Shown here piece by piece: positions 1 through 5,616 of a stretch of DNA of 6,894 nucleotides. Position 1 is the stretch's first letter. The number at the start of each line of letters is the position of its first letter. Source of the stretch: CAZCDM01 sp964497475 (GTDB lineage: Bacteria > Planctomycetota > Phycisphaerae > SM23-33). The stretch is taken from the NCBI GenBank assembly GCA_964497475.1, contig CAZCDM010000128.1:1-6894 (forward strand). Reading direction: 5' to 3'. The position numbers were made by a program, and so were the translations under genes. The notes under the pieces were generated by a model, which worked only from the letters and a program-made list of their open reading frames with translations, searched no databases and was not told the origin of the DNA.

Positions 1-8
1 GCTAAATC

Positions 9-29
9 GGAATCCAACGGTTGGGTTCC
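9..29 (+). terminator. Possible terminator-like hairpin at the left edge
   Basis: Bases 9-17 pair with 21-29 to give a nine-pair stem with a three-base loop (18-20). One pair is T13-G25, a wobble on the plus strand but an A-C mismatch on the minus strand, so the fold is better as plus-strand RNA. An AT-rich stretch follows. It could end a plus-strand transcript from left of the window, or sit downstream of the minus-strand gene that ends at 82. There is no clean T-run. Bases 30-81 show no gene. Confidence 0.3.
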
Positions 30-81
30 AGAATTATTGTGCAACAGGCTCAAAAGGTCGGTTAATTCCGCAGCCGGCCGA

Positions 82-309
82 TCAACGATCGCCCCGGGCG
101 CGTTTGTGGTCCCGCCGCCACTGCGAGGCCCGCAGGTCTCGCACGAACCCCCACAAAAGGAACAGCCCGCCCAACCCCGCCATCGCCCAGGAGTACCACT
201 GCAGCCACTCCATGTCGCGGGGGTTCTCGCCAAAGCTCCGGCTCAGCGAGTAGACGCTGTAGAGCATCGCGTGGGCCAGGATCAGAATTGCACCAGTCAT
301 CATCCGCAT
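82..309 (-). CDS. Small membrane protein of unknown function, 75 residues
   Basis: I do not recognise a family. The protein begins MRMMTGAILILAHAMLYSVY and has two hydrophobic segments, about residues 4-21 and 38-57, the second in a Trp-rich stretch (MEWLQWYSWAMAGLGGLFLLWG). The tail is very basic (RDLRASQWRRDHKRARGDR), which suggests a hairpin-type inner-membrane protein with a cytoplasmic C-terminus. I chose the ATG at 309 because AGGAAGGAG lies seven bases before it. The frame stays open to 399, but that extension is arginine-rich, covers the predicted promoter and leader hairpin, and is probably untranslated. The gene is divergent from the lipoprotein gene at 451 and appears monocistronic here. 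GC-rich third positions and the strong ribosome site support a real gene; function is unknown. Confidence 0.65.
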   Translation of the reverse strand: MRMMTGAILILAHAMLYSVYSLSRSFGENPRDMEWLQWYSWAMAGLGGLFLLWGFVRDLRASQWRRDHKRARGDR

Positions 310-316
310 GAAACCG

Positions 317-325
317 CTCCTTCCT
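317..325 (-). promoter_or_regulatory. Strong Shine-Dalgarno site for the 75-residue membrane protein
   Basis: Read on the minus strand this is AGGAAGGAG, close to the ideal anti-16S complement, seven bases before the ATG at 309. It decides the start in favour of 309 over the upstream in-frame ATG at 399. Confidence 0.7.
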
Positions 326-327
326 TC

Positions 328-342
328 GCCCGCCCGGCGGGC
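328..342 (-). promoter_or_regulatory. 5' leader hairpin ahead of the ribosome site
   Basis: Bases 328-332 pair with 338-342 (GCCCG with CGGGC) around a five-base loop. The predicted transcription start is near 343, so this hairpin would form the very 5' end of the mRNA, with the Shine-Dalgarno site starting two bases after it. It could stabilise the transcript or influence translation. The five pairs may be chance in GC-rich DNA. Confidence 0.3.
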
Positions 343-349
343 TCGCCTG

Positions 350-378
350 AGCATACGCCCTAGGCCCGGCCGTTGCAA
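350..378 (-). promoter_or_regulatory. Sigma-70-like promoter for the 75-residue membrane protein
   Basis: On the minus strand a -35-like TTGCAA (378-373) is separated by exactly 17 bases from a -10-like TATGCT (355-350). Each box matches four of six consensus positions. The predicted start near 343 leaves a leader of about 33 bases to the ATG at 309. Confidence 0.5.
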
Positions 379-393
379 GTCCGCGATACCCGT

Positions 394-421
394 TTGCATT
401 TATTGCCCCGCCTGCTAGGAT
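394..421 (+). promoter_or_regulatory. Extended -10 promoter for the lipoprotein / membrane protein unit
   Basis: TTGCAT (394-399) lies 16 bases before TAGGAT (416-421), and TGC directly precedes the -10 box, giving an extended -10 signature. The predicted start near 428 leaves a leader of about 23 bases before the ATG at 451. It is back-to-back with the minus-strand promoter at 350-378. Confidence 0.5.
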
Positions 422-441
422 GATACCGAGACCCTCACCAC

Positions 442-445
442 GGAG
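442..445 (+). promoter_or_regulatory. Ribosome binding site of the small lipoprotein
   Basis: GGAG is followed by five bases and then the ATG at 451. It supports this start over the overlapping out-of-frame ATG at 420. Confidence 0.55.
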
Positions 446-450
446 ATACC

Positions 451-771
451 ATGATCCGCCACACCCTTATCGCGACGATTCTACTGGCCGGGCTGTTCGC
501 CATGGGCGGCTGCCTGAAGAAGAAAGTCCAGCTGTCGTTCACCAACTTCACCGATCGCGAACTGGAAGTGATCGTCCACGGCCCGGGCGAAGGCGTGGGC
601 ATGATCGGGGCGATGTCAGGCCTGGGCGGACGGACCAGCACCGAGTTGGCCCTGCCCCGCAGCGAACTGCCCGCCCACTTCTCCTGGAACGCAGGCAGCT
701 ACAACGGCCAGTTCACCATCGTCCGCAAAAGCCCCGACACGATGAACATCGACGTCGGCACGAAAAAATGA
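451..771 (+). CDS. Small putative lipoprotein, 106 residues
   Basis: The N-terminus has a basic start (MIRH), a hydrophobic core (residues 5-18) and a lipobox-like FAMGGC with the candidate lipidated cysteine at residue 21, followed by KKK. The Met at -3 is not ideal, so processing by signal peptidase II is likely rather than certain. The mature 85 residues alternate polar and hydrophobic residues (VQLSFTNFTDRELEVIV, AHFSWNAGSYNGQFTIV), which looks like a small beta-sandwich exposed in the periplasm. A Gly/Met-rich stretch (GEGVGMIGAMSGLGG, about residues 48-62) may be a loop. I cannot name a family. Its last codons overlap the next gene by ATGA, so the two are probably made together. Confidence 0.75.
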   Translation: MIRHTLIATILLAGLFAMGGCLKKKVQLSFTNFTDRELEVIVHGPGEGVGMIGAMSGLGGRTSTELALPRSELPAHFSWNAGSYNGQFTIVRKSPDTMNIDVGTKK

Positions 772-1151
772 CCCTCGCGACGCCCCCTGTGATCCTGGCT
801 GAAATCGCCCTCTACAGCGAGCTGCTCGAAGCGTTGATGCTGATCTGCTTCGGGCTGTCCTGGCCGATCTCCAGCTTCAAATCGTGGCGGACCAAGTTCG
901 TCCGCGGCAAGAGCCTGATCTTCATGTCGCTGGTGTTCGTGGGCTACCTCGCCGGCATGGCCAGTAAGTTCATCATGGCCGCCGGGACGGAGCAGACCCT
1001 GGAGTGGACCACCTGGCTGTACGCCATGAACGCCTGCTTCGTGGCGCTGGATATTTCGCTCTACATTCGCTACCGGCACAATCGCGAAACGCTCGCCGAG
1101 GCTCCGGCCGATCAGGGCACGGGGTCGAACCCGCCGGCCGAGAACGGGTGA
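768..1151 (+). CDS. Three-helix membrane protein, SemiSWEET/PQ-loop-like conserved hypothetical, 127 residues
   Basis: Three hydrophobic segments are visible, about residues 10-34, 49-72 and 82-101. The pattern CFGLSWPISSFKSWRTK, then GKSLIFM and GYLAGMASKFI, then NACFVALDISLYIRYRHNR, resembles a family of small membrane proteins annotated in many anaerobic bacteria with a SemiSWEET-like three-helix plan. The family recall is from memory and transport activity is not shown. The start is the ATG at 768, which shares ATGA with the stop of the lipoprotein gene. The same frame is open far upstream but reads through that gene as a shadow. The tail after residue 105 is hydrophilic (AEAPADQGTGSNPPAENG), and its last 40 bases lie antisense to the 3' end of yidD, so that tail may be lineage-specific. 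Confidence 0.75.
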   Translation: MTLATPPVILAEIALYSELLEALMLICFGLSWPISSFKSWRTKFVRGKSLIFMSLVFVGYLAGMASKFIMAAGTEQTLEWTTWLYAMNACFVALDISLYIRYRHNRETLAEAPADQGTGSNPPAENG

Positions 1152-1360
1152 CACCGCAGCAGCCGGCGGACGCTCAGCCAGCCCCCGCGGACCAGGCCGT
1201 ACTTGTCCAGTGCTTCGATGGCGTACTCGCTGCACGTCGGCCGGAAGCGACACTGCCCGCCGAGCCAGTGCGACAGCGTCGCCTGGTACAGCCGCACGAT
1301 AAGGATCACCCCCCGCCGCGGCAGCCGGAGCAGCAATCGCATAACCCGTCGCTCAGTCAT
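1112..1360 (-). CDS. yidD: Membrane protein insertion efficiency factor YidD
   Basis: The 82-residue protein has the YidD (DUF37) signature: RLYQATLS, then CRFRPTCSEYAIEAL, then LLRCHPFSAGGFDPVP at the C-terminus, with cysteines at 37, 43 and 70. Family members are 70-90 residues, amphipathic, bound to the inner face of the membrane, and help YidC-dependent insertion. The ATG at 1360 lies inside the rnpA stop region (eight-base overlap), implying translational coupling. An in-frame ATG at 1342 (MRLLLRLP) would give 76 residues and also fits family N-termini. yidC, the usual next gene, is absent; a convergent membrane-protein gene occupies that side and overlaps the yidD 3' end by 40 bases. 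The conserved YidD tail shows the overlap is not a misplaced stop. Confidence 0.93.
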   Translation of the reverse strand: MTERRVMRLLLRLPRRGVILIVRLYQATLSHWLGGQCRFRPTCSEYAIEALDKYGLVRGGWLSVRRLLRCHPFSAGGFDPVP

Positions 1361-1715
1361 CGTGGCCCCCGCCCGTTTCGAGTCGCCCCGCCAGGGTCAC
1401 CAGCGACGCCTGCAGCTCGGCCAGCTCCGGCACGGGCTGGACCCGAGGCAGGACGACCAGATCCCAGCCGGTTGGCAGCTCGGCCCGGCAGAGGCGAAAG
1501 GCCTCCCGCGTCAGCCGCTTGAGGCGATTGCGCCGCACCGCCGAGCCGCACTTGCGCGACACGGCCACGCCCAATCGGCTGGGCAGGTCGGCCTGTTCGC
1601 GCCGCATCGCGCGCAACTGCACACGCACATCGCCAAGCCGTCGGCCTCGATGAAAAATCTCGCCGATCCGTTCGGACCGCGTAATGCGAAGCTCCTTGGG
1701 AAATCGCTGTGACAT
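1353..1715 (-). CDS. rnpA: Ribonuclease P protein component
   Basis: This 120-residue basic protein matches the RNase P protein subunit, which binds the catalytic RNA and pre-tRNA leader to mature tRNA 5' ends. Visible landmarks are FPKELRITRSERIGEIFHRG near the N-terminus, RLGVAVSRKCGSAVRRNR, and the RNR-box helix RNRLKRLTREAFR at residues 62-74, followed by the LPTGWDLVVLPR strand. The length is typical. I chose the ATG at 1715 (MSQRFPKEL) because it begins just before the conserved FPKELR. An in-frame ATG at 1727 adds MRNV and has a weak GGGA eight bases upstream, so it is a real alternative. Longer in-frame extension to 1928 runs through the repeat region and is unlikely. The gene overlaps yidD by eight bases. 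No L34 gene (rpmH) precedes it. Confidence 0.93.
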   Translation of the reverse strand: MSQRFPKELRITRSERIGEIFHRGRRLGDVRVQLRAMRREQADLPSRLGVAVSRKCGSAVRRNRLKRLTREAFRLCRAELPTGWDLVVLPRVQPVPELAELQASLVTLAGRLETGGGHDD

Positions 1716-1820
1716 GACATTACGCATTGTAGGAATCCCGACGCAAAAGGGGCAAAAAATCGTGGACCGCTCCGCCGCCAACGACCGATAACTAAACCAA
1801 GGTTGTATGACGCTACGCGA

Positions 1821-1868
1821 CGTGCCACGCTGTACGGCGCGGTGCAACGTGACACGACGTTCGGCACG
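1821..1868. promoter_or_regulatory. Nested dyads in the rnpA / TPR divergent intergenic region
   Basis: CGTGCC (1821-1826) pairs with GGCACG (1863-1868). Just inside its right arm, AACGT (1846-1850) pairs with ACGTT (1857-1861) around a six-base loop. The region also contains the imperfect palindrome GTGCAACGTGACAC (1842-1855). It lies between two divergent starts, so it could hold operators or an RNA fold in either leader. The stems are short and the case is modest. Confidence 0.3.
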
Positions 1869-1876
1869 GTACAACG
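1835..1876. repeat. Imperfect direct repeat, 15 bases, 27-base spacing
   Basis: CGGCGCGGTGCAACG (1835-1849) recurs as CGGCACGGTACAACG (1862-1876). Thirteen of 15 bases match and both differences are G to A. A weaker third match (9 of 15) lies one period earlier at 1808-1822. The repeat sits 51 bases before the TPR gene and 120 bases before rnpA. The 27-base period is not a whole number of helical turns, so it does not clearly point to paired repressor sites. Confidence 0.45.
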
Positions 1877-1914
1877 CGTATGAAAAAAGGGTACGGATAC
1901 CGCTTCGCATACTG

Positions 1915-1921
1915 GGAAGGA
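1915..1921 (+). promoter_or_regulatory. Ribosome binding site of the TPR lipoprotein
   Basis: GGAAGGA is followed by five bases and the ATG at 1927. It places the start there instead of at the ATG at 1807, whose 40-residue extension would translate the repeat region. Confidence 0.65.
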
Positions 1922-1926
1922 ATCCC

Positions 1927-3201
1927 ATGCATTATCGAGCAATGATTGTTCTCGTCGTTTTCGTGCTGGCCCTGGCTGGGTGCGAATCGGACTCGCTGAG
2001 CGGCTTCGGCAGCGGAAAGCAGGTCGCCCAAGGCCATTTCACCCGCGGCAAGAGCCTTTACGACCAAGGCGAGCTGGACAAGGCCCTGGCTGAGCTGACC
2101 GCCGCCATCGAAGCCGACCCCCACTGCGCCCCAGCCCTGACCTGCCTGGGCGACATCCACCGCCGCAAGGGCGACCTCCCCCAAGCCCGGAGCACCTACC
2201 ACCGCGCCTGCCAGGCCGACCGCTACGCCTTCCGCCCGCACTACAACCTCGGCGTGGTCTGCCAGGGGCTCTCCGAGCAGGCCTCCACCGCCGCTCTCGG
2301 CGATGAGTTCCTCCGCGAAGCCGTCTGCAGCTACCTCCGCGCCGTGGCCATCCGCCCGGAAAGCTACGACGCCCACCTGAACCTCGGCGTGTGCTACTTC
2401 CAGCTCGGCCAGCTCGCCCTGGCCCGCAAGTACACCGAAGACGCCGCCAACCTCCGCCCGGACGATACCACCTCGCGGAACAACCTGGCCATGATCTGCA
2501 CCACCACCGGCCAGATCGACCAGGCCATCCGCCTGTATACCGACTCGCTCGAGATCGACACCACCCAGGGCGATGTCCTGATGAAGCTCGGCGCCCTCTA
2601 CGTCGAGCAGGGCAATGCCTCCCACGGCATGGGCCTGCTGGAAGCCTCCGCCCGCCACCTGCCCGGCTCGCCCGAGCCGTTCGTGCAGATCGGCCGGGCT
2701 GCCTTCAAGACCCGCCAGCTCGACCGCTCCATTACCGCCTACCAGAAGGCCCTGACGATCGACCCCTACTGCGTCGATGCGTATCGAGGCTTCGGCGTGG
2801 TCTGCATGTACCAGTACGTCGCCGACCGCCGCCGGAGCGACCTGCGGGACAAGGGGCTGCGGGCATGGCAGTTCGCGCTGAAGCTCGACGCCGATCAGAA
2901 CGACCTCATCGCCCTGATCCGCCGCTACCGCAACGCCCCGACCGCCACCGGCCAGGCAGCCTCACCCGCCCCGGCCGCCCGCATCAACCCGCGCCGACCC
3001 GTCCCGCTCGAAGCCCATGCACCGGCGCCCAAGCCCGCCACGCCGCCGGCCACGGCCAAGCCCGACCGTCCCCTGCCGAACCTCGACAGCCCCTCCAAGC
3101 CCCCCGCCGAGCCCAGCCAAGCCCAGACACCCCCAGCCCCGCCACAGAAGAGAGGCTACTCCGTGCCCCAGCCGCTTTCGCAACTGGTCAAGGCCTACTG
3201 A
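1927..3201 (+). CDS. TPR-repeat lipoprotein with a proline-rich C-terminal tail, 424 residues
   Basis: The protein opens with a lipoprotein signal (MHYRAMIVLVVFVLALAGC): a good LALAGC lipobox with the lipidated cysteine at residue 19. Residues about 34-335 are tetratricopeptide repeats. Examples are GKSLYDQGELDKALAELTAA (41-60), the RPHYNLGVVCQG and YDAHLNLGVCYFQLGQ units, and FKTRQLDRSITAYQKALTID (270-289). The repeats usually act as a protein-binding scaffold. Residues about 338-415 are rich in Pro, Ala and Lys and are probably disordered, as expected for a linker that crosses or packs against the cell wall. No enzyme motif is visible. The partner is unknown. It lies 49 bases before ahbC on the same strand with no clear terminator between, so co-transcription is possible. 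That spacing alone does not tie it to haem synthesis. Confidence 0.88.
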   Translation: MHYRAMIVLVVFVLALAGCESDSLSGFGSGKQVAQGHFTRGKSLYDQGELDKALAELTAAIEADPHCAPALTCLGDIHRRKGDLPQARSTYHRACQADRYAFRPHYNLGVVCQGLSEQASTAALGDEFLREAVCSYLRAVAIRPESYDAHLNLGVCYFQLGQLALARKYTEDAANLRPDDTTSRNNLAMICTTTGQIDQAIRLYTDSLEIDTTQGDVLMKLGALYVEQGNASHGMGLLEASARHLPGSPEPFVQIGRAAFKTRQLDRSITAYQKALTIDPYCVDAYRGFGVVCMYQYVADRRRSDLRDKGLRAWQFALKLDADQNDLIALIRRYRNAPTATGQAASPAPAARINPRRPVPLEAHAPAPKPATPPATAKPDRPLPNLDSPSKPPAEPSQAQTPPAPPQKRGYSVPQPLSQLVKAY

Positions 3202-3250
3202 GCCACAGCCGTTTCCATTCCGCTGGAAGTGGGCCTAGAATGAAGCGGTC

Positions 3251-4447
3251 ATGATCGGCATCAGCAAACTCTATGGCGGCAGCGTCGAGGCGTCCGACCC
3301 TCTGCGGTACGGACGGCACAGCCACGCCCTGCCCAGCCATCTGCTGCAATTCTCCGCCGACAAAAAACCGGTCGTCGTCTGGAACTGCACCCGCCGCTGC
3401 AACCTCGCCTGCAGCCACTGCTACTCGGCCAGCGATGCCCGACCCGACCCCGACGAGCTGAGCGACGAGACGGCCCGGGCGATGATCGATGACCTCGCCG
3501 CCTTCGGTTGCCCGGTGCTGCTGTTCTCCGGCGGCGAGCCCCTGCTGCGCCCCAACGTCATCGACCTGCTCACCTACGCCCGCCGGGCAGGCCTGCGGAC
3601 CGTGCTGAGCACCAATGGGTGCCTCATCGATCCCCCCCTGGCCCGGCGCCTCGCCGAAGCACAGCTCGGCTATGTCGGCATCAGCCTCGACGGCGCGAGC
3701 CCCGAAGCCAACGACGCCTTCCGCGGGCGCGACGGCGCGTTCGATGAAGCCCTGGCCGGCATCGATGCCGGCCAGGCCGCCGGGCTCAAAGTCGGGCTGC
3801 GGTTCACGATCCATCGCCGCAATGCCGACCAGATCGACGCGATGTTCGACCTGCTGACCGACCGGGCCATCCCGCGGATCTGCTTTTACCACCTCGTCTC
3901 GGCCGGGCGAGGCCAGGCCCTGACCGACCACATGCTCTCCGCCCAGCAAAGTCGCTCCGCCCTCGACCGCATCCTCGCCCGCACCCGCCAACTCGCCGAT
4001 GCGGACGCCCCGCCGGAGGTCCTCACCGTGGCCAACCACGCCGACGGCCCCTACCTCTACCTCCGGCTGCTGGCTGAAAACCCCCGCCGGGCCGAGGAAG
4101 TCTATCGGCTGCTGGAGTTCAATGGGGGTAATGGCTCGGGCGTGAGCATCGGCTGTATCGACTGGCGCGGACGCGTCCATCCCGACCAGTTCTGGCGGTC
4201 GCACGTGGTGGGCGATATCCGCCGCCGGCCGTTCAGTGAAATCTGGACCGACCCGGACCAGCCCCTGCTGGCCGCCCTGCGAAACCGCCGCGACCACCTC
4301 GCCTGCCGATGCCAGCACTGCCGCTTCCTGGACGTGTGCAACGGCAACCTGCGTGCCCGGGCCGAGGCGGCCGGCCTCGGAACCTGGGGCGACGACCCCG
4401 GCTGCTACCTCACCGACGACGAAATCCAACCCCCTGCCGAACCATGA
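3251..4447 (+). CDS. ahbC: Radical SAM 12,18-didecarboxysiroheme deacetylase, AhbC / NirJ1-like
   Basis: AhbC removes the two acetate side chains of 12,18-didecarboxysiroheme to give Fe-coproporphyrin III in the siroheme-dependent haem pathway. The 398-residue protein starts MIGISKLYGGSVEASDPLRY and continues LPSHLLQFSADKKPVVVWN, the typical AhbC/NirJ1 opening, which fixes the start at 3251 despite a weak ribosome site. The radical SAM cluster motif is C50-x3-C54-x2-C57 followed by Tyr, with SGGEP at 93-97. The C-terminal part carries GCIDWRGRVHPDQFW (301-315) and cysteines 352, 354, 357, 363 and 385 in CRCQHCRFLDVCNGNLRARAE, which probably bind a second Fe-S cluster. Cys46, four residues before the first cluster Cys, is an extra. 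The stop overlaps ahbD by ATGA. A NirJ-type role in haem d1 synthesis is the main alternative; no other nir gene is in the window. Confidence 0.85.
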   Translation: MIGISKLYGGSVEASDPLRYGRHSHALPSHLLQFSADKKPVVVWNCTRRCNLACSHCYSASDARPDPDELSDETARAMIDDLAAFGCPVLLFSGGEPLLRPNVIDLLTYARRAGLRTVLSTNGCLIDPPLARRLAEAQLGYVGISLDGASPEANDAFRGRDGAFDEALAGIDAGQAAGLKVGLRFTIHRRNADQIDAMFDLLTDRAIPRICFYHLVSAGRGQALTDHMLSAQQSRSALDRILARTRQLADADAPPEVLTVANHADGPYLYLRLLAENPRRAEEVYRLLEFNGGNGSGVSIGCIDWRGRVHPDQFWRSHVVGDIRRRPFSEIWTDPDQPLLAALRNRRDHLACRCQHCRFLDVCNGNLRARAEAAGLGTWGDDPGCYLTDDEIQPPAEP

Positions 4448-5463
4448 CCGAACCGACCGCCCCGCCACTGCGAATGCTCTTCTGGGAATCGACCACCGCG
4501 TGCAACCTCGCTTGCGTGCACTGCCGCCGCCAGGACCAAACCGCCCCGGACGACCTGACCACCGCCCAGGCACGTACCCTGCTCACCCAGGCACGCACCC
4601 TCGGCCGACCCGTCATCGTCTTTTCCGGCGGCGAGCCCCTGCTGCGGAACGACTGGCCCGAACTGGCCCGCACCGCCGCCGAGCTGGACCTGCCGACCGC
4701 CCTGGCCACCAACGGCACGCTGATCCACTCCGCCCAGGCCCACGCCATCGCTCAGGCGGGCTTCCGCCGCGTCGCCGTCAGCATCGACGGCGCCGACGCG
4801 GCCACCCACGACCGCTTCCGCGGGCTCGACGGCGCCTTCGCGATGGCCCTGCACGGCATCGACCATCTCATCGAGGCCGGCTGCGCCGCCCAGCTCAACG
4901 TCACCATCACCACCCACAACGTCCATCAGCTCGAATCACTCTACGAGTTCGCCACCGTCAAGGAGCTTGTAGCCATGCACCTGTTCCTGCTCGTGCCCGT
5001 CGGCTGCGGGGCGAACCTCGACGACGATCAGCAGATTTCCGCCACGCAGTACGAAGACGTGCTGGACTGGATTCTCGACCATCAGACCAAGGGCGGCCTG
5101 GAACTCCGCGCCACCTGCGGGCCTCACTACTACCGCGTCGCAGCCCAGCGGGGCCTCGACGTCGGACCCGGCAAGGGCTGCCTCTGCGGCCAGAGCGTCC
5201 TCTTCGTCAGCCATCGCGGCGAGGTCTTCCCCTGCGGCTACCTGCCGATATCCTGCGGCAATGTGCTGGAGACTCCGCTGGAGGATATCTGGGCAAACAA
5301 CGAGCTGCTCATCAAGCTGCGCAACCCGGCAAACCTCACCGGCAAGTGCGCCCGCTGCGAGCACAATACCGTCTGCGGCGGCTGCCGCGCCCGCGCCTAT
5401 GCCAACTGCGGCGATCCTTTCGGCCCCGAGCCCCGCTGCGCCTATCCGGGCAAACCCGCCTGA
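4444..5463 (+). CDS. ahbD: Radical SAM haem b synthase, AhbD / NirJ2-like
   Basis: AhbD oxidatively decarboxylates two propionates of Fe-coproporphyrin III to vinyl groups, giving haem b. The 339-residue protein starts just before LFWESTTACNLACVHCRRQ: cluster cysteines are 20, 24 and 27, followed by Arg, as in AhbD-type enzymes. SGGEP is at 61-65. The C-terminal region has CLCGQ (246-250), HRGEVFPCGYLP (257-268), DIW (281-283), KCARCEHNTVCGGCRARAYA (301-320) and RC332AYP. This SPASM-like set of cysteines should hold an auxiliary cluster. No Shine-Dalgarno site precedes the ATG at 4444, which overlaps the ahbC stop, so translation is probably coupled. The frame is open upstream, but that part is a shadow of ahbC. 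Other SPASM-type radical SAM maturases share much of this pattern; the adjacent ahbC is the strongest argument for haem. Confidence 0.83.
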   Translation: MTEPTAPPLRMLFWESTTACNLACVHCRRQDQTAPDDLTTAQARTLLTQARTLGRPVIVFSGGEPLLRNDWPELARTAAELDLPTALATNGTLIHSAQAHAIAQAGFRRVAVSIDGADAATHDRFRGLDGAFAMALHGIDHLIEAGCAAQLNVTITTHNVHQLESLYEFATVKELVAMHLFLLVPVGCGANLDDDQQISATQYEDVLDWILDHQTKGGLELRATCGPHYYRVAAQRGLDVGPGKGCLCGQSVLFVSHRGEVFPCGYLPISCGNVLETPLEDIWANNELLIKLRNPANLTGKCARCEHNTVCGGCRARAYANCGDPFGPEPRCAYPGKPA

Positions 5464-5478
5464 CGGCTGCGATTTCCT

Positions 5479-5506
5479 TTGCGTTCCCGGCCCGAGGCGG
5501 TATACT
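5479..5506 (+). promoter_or_regulatory. Likely promoter of the tRNA-Ala gene
   Basis: TTGCGT (5479-5484) is separated by 16 bases from TATACT (5501-5506). The -10 box matches five of six consensus positions. The predicted start near 5513 is seven bases before the mature tRNA, giving a very short 5' leader for RNase P to remove. The promoter begins 16 bases after the ahbD stop. Confidence 0.5.
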
Positions 5507-5519
5507 CATTTCCCCGAGC

Positions 5520-5592
5520 GGGGCTGTAGCTCAGTTGGGAGAGCGACGCGTTCGCAATGCGTAGGTCAGGGGTTCGAATCCCCTCAGCTCCA
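5520..5592 (+). tRNA. tRNA-Ala (anticodon CGC)
   Basis: A full cloverleaf can be drawn. The acceptor is 5520-5526 with 5585-5591, the D stem 5529-5532 with 5541-5544, the anticodon stem 5546-5550 with 5558-5562, and the T stem 5568-5572 with 5580-5584 around TTCGAAT. The anticodon is 5553-5555, CGC, reading GCG. The third acceptor pair is G5522-T5589, the G3:U70 pair that is the main identity element for alanyl-tRNA synthetase. The discriminator is A5592. CCA is not encoded, so it must be added after transcription. The total is 73 bases. Confidence 0.96.
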
Positions 5593-5616
5593 ATGCTCCG
5601 AGCACCGCGAAACAGG

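Noticed and set aside
1807..1926. A 40-residue N-terminal extension of the TPR protein
   Set aside because: It translates the intergenic repeats into an Arg/Thr/Cys-rich stretch and would bury the lipoprotein signal. The ATG at 1927 has GGAAGGA at the right distance and starts a perfect signal peptide.
1716..1926. A hidden rpmH (ribosomal protein L34) upstream of rnpA
   Set aside because: No frame on the minus strand shows the KRTFQPS...RMRTK...RRRKGR pattern; the sequence there is repeats and AT-rich patches.
1813..2658. A long Gly/Ala/Val-rich minus-strand frame opposite the TPR gene
   Set aside because: It is the antisense shadow of GC-rich codons: repetitive, low-complexity composition and no ribosome site.
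3188..4573. A 461-residue minus-strand open frame opposite ahbC
   Set aside because: It has no recognisable motif. The plus strand carries clear radical SAM motifs throughout, so this is a mirror frame of a GC-rich gene.
4236..5564. A 442-residue plus-strand frame over ahbC/ahbD
   Set aside because: It is a +1 shadow dominated by Arg, Pro and His, and it even runs into the tRNA gene.
5520..5592. tRNA-Ala as the attachment site of an integrated element
   Set aside because: The DNA beyond the tRNA looks decayed, but no second copy of the tRNA 3' end, no integrase and no transposase appears in the window.
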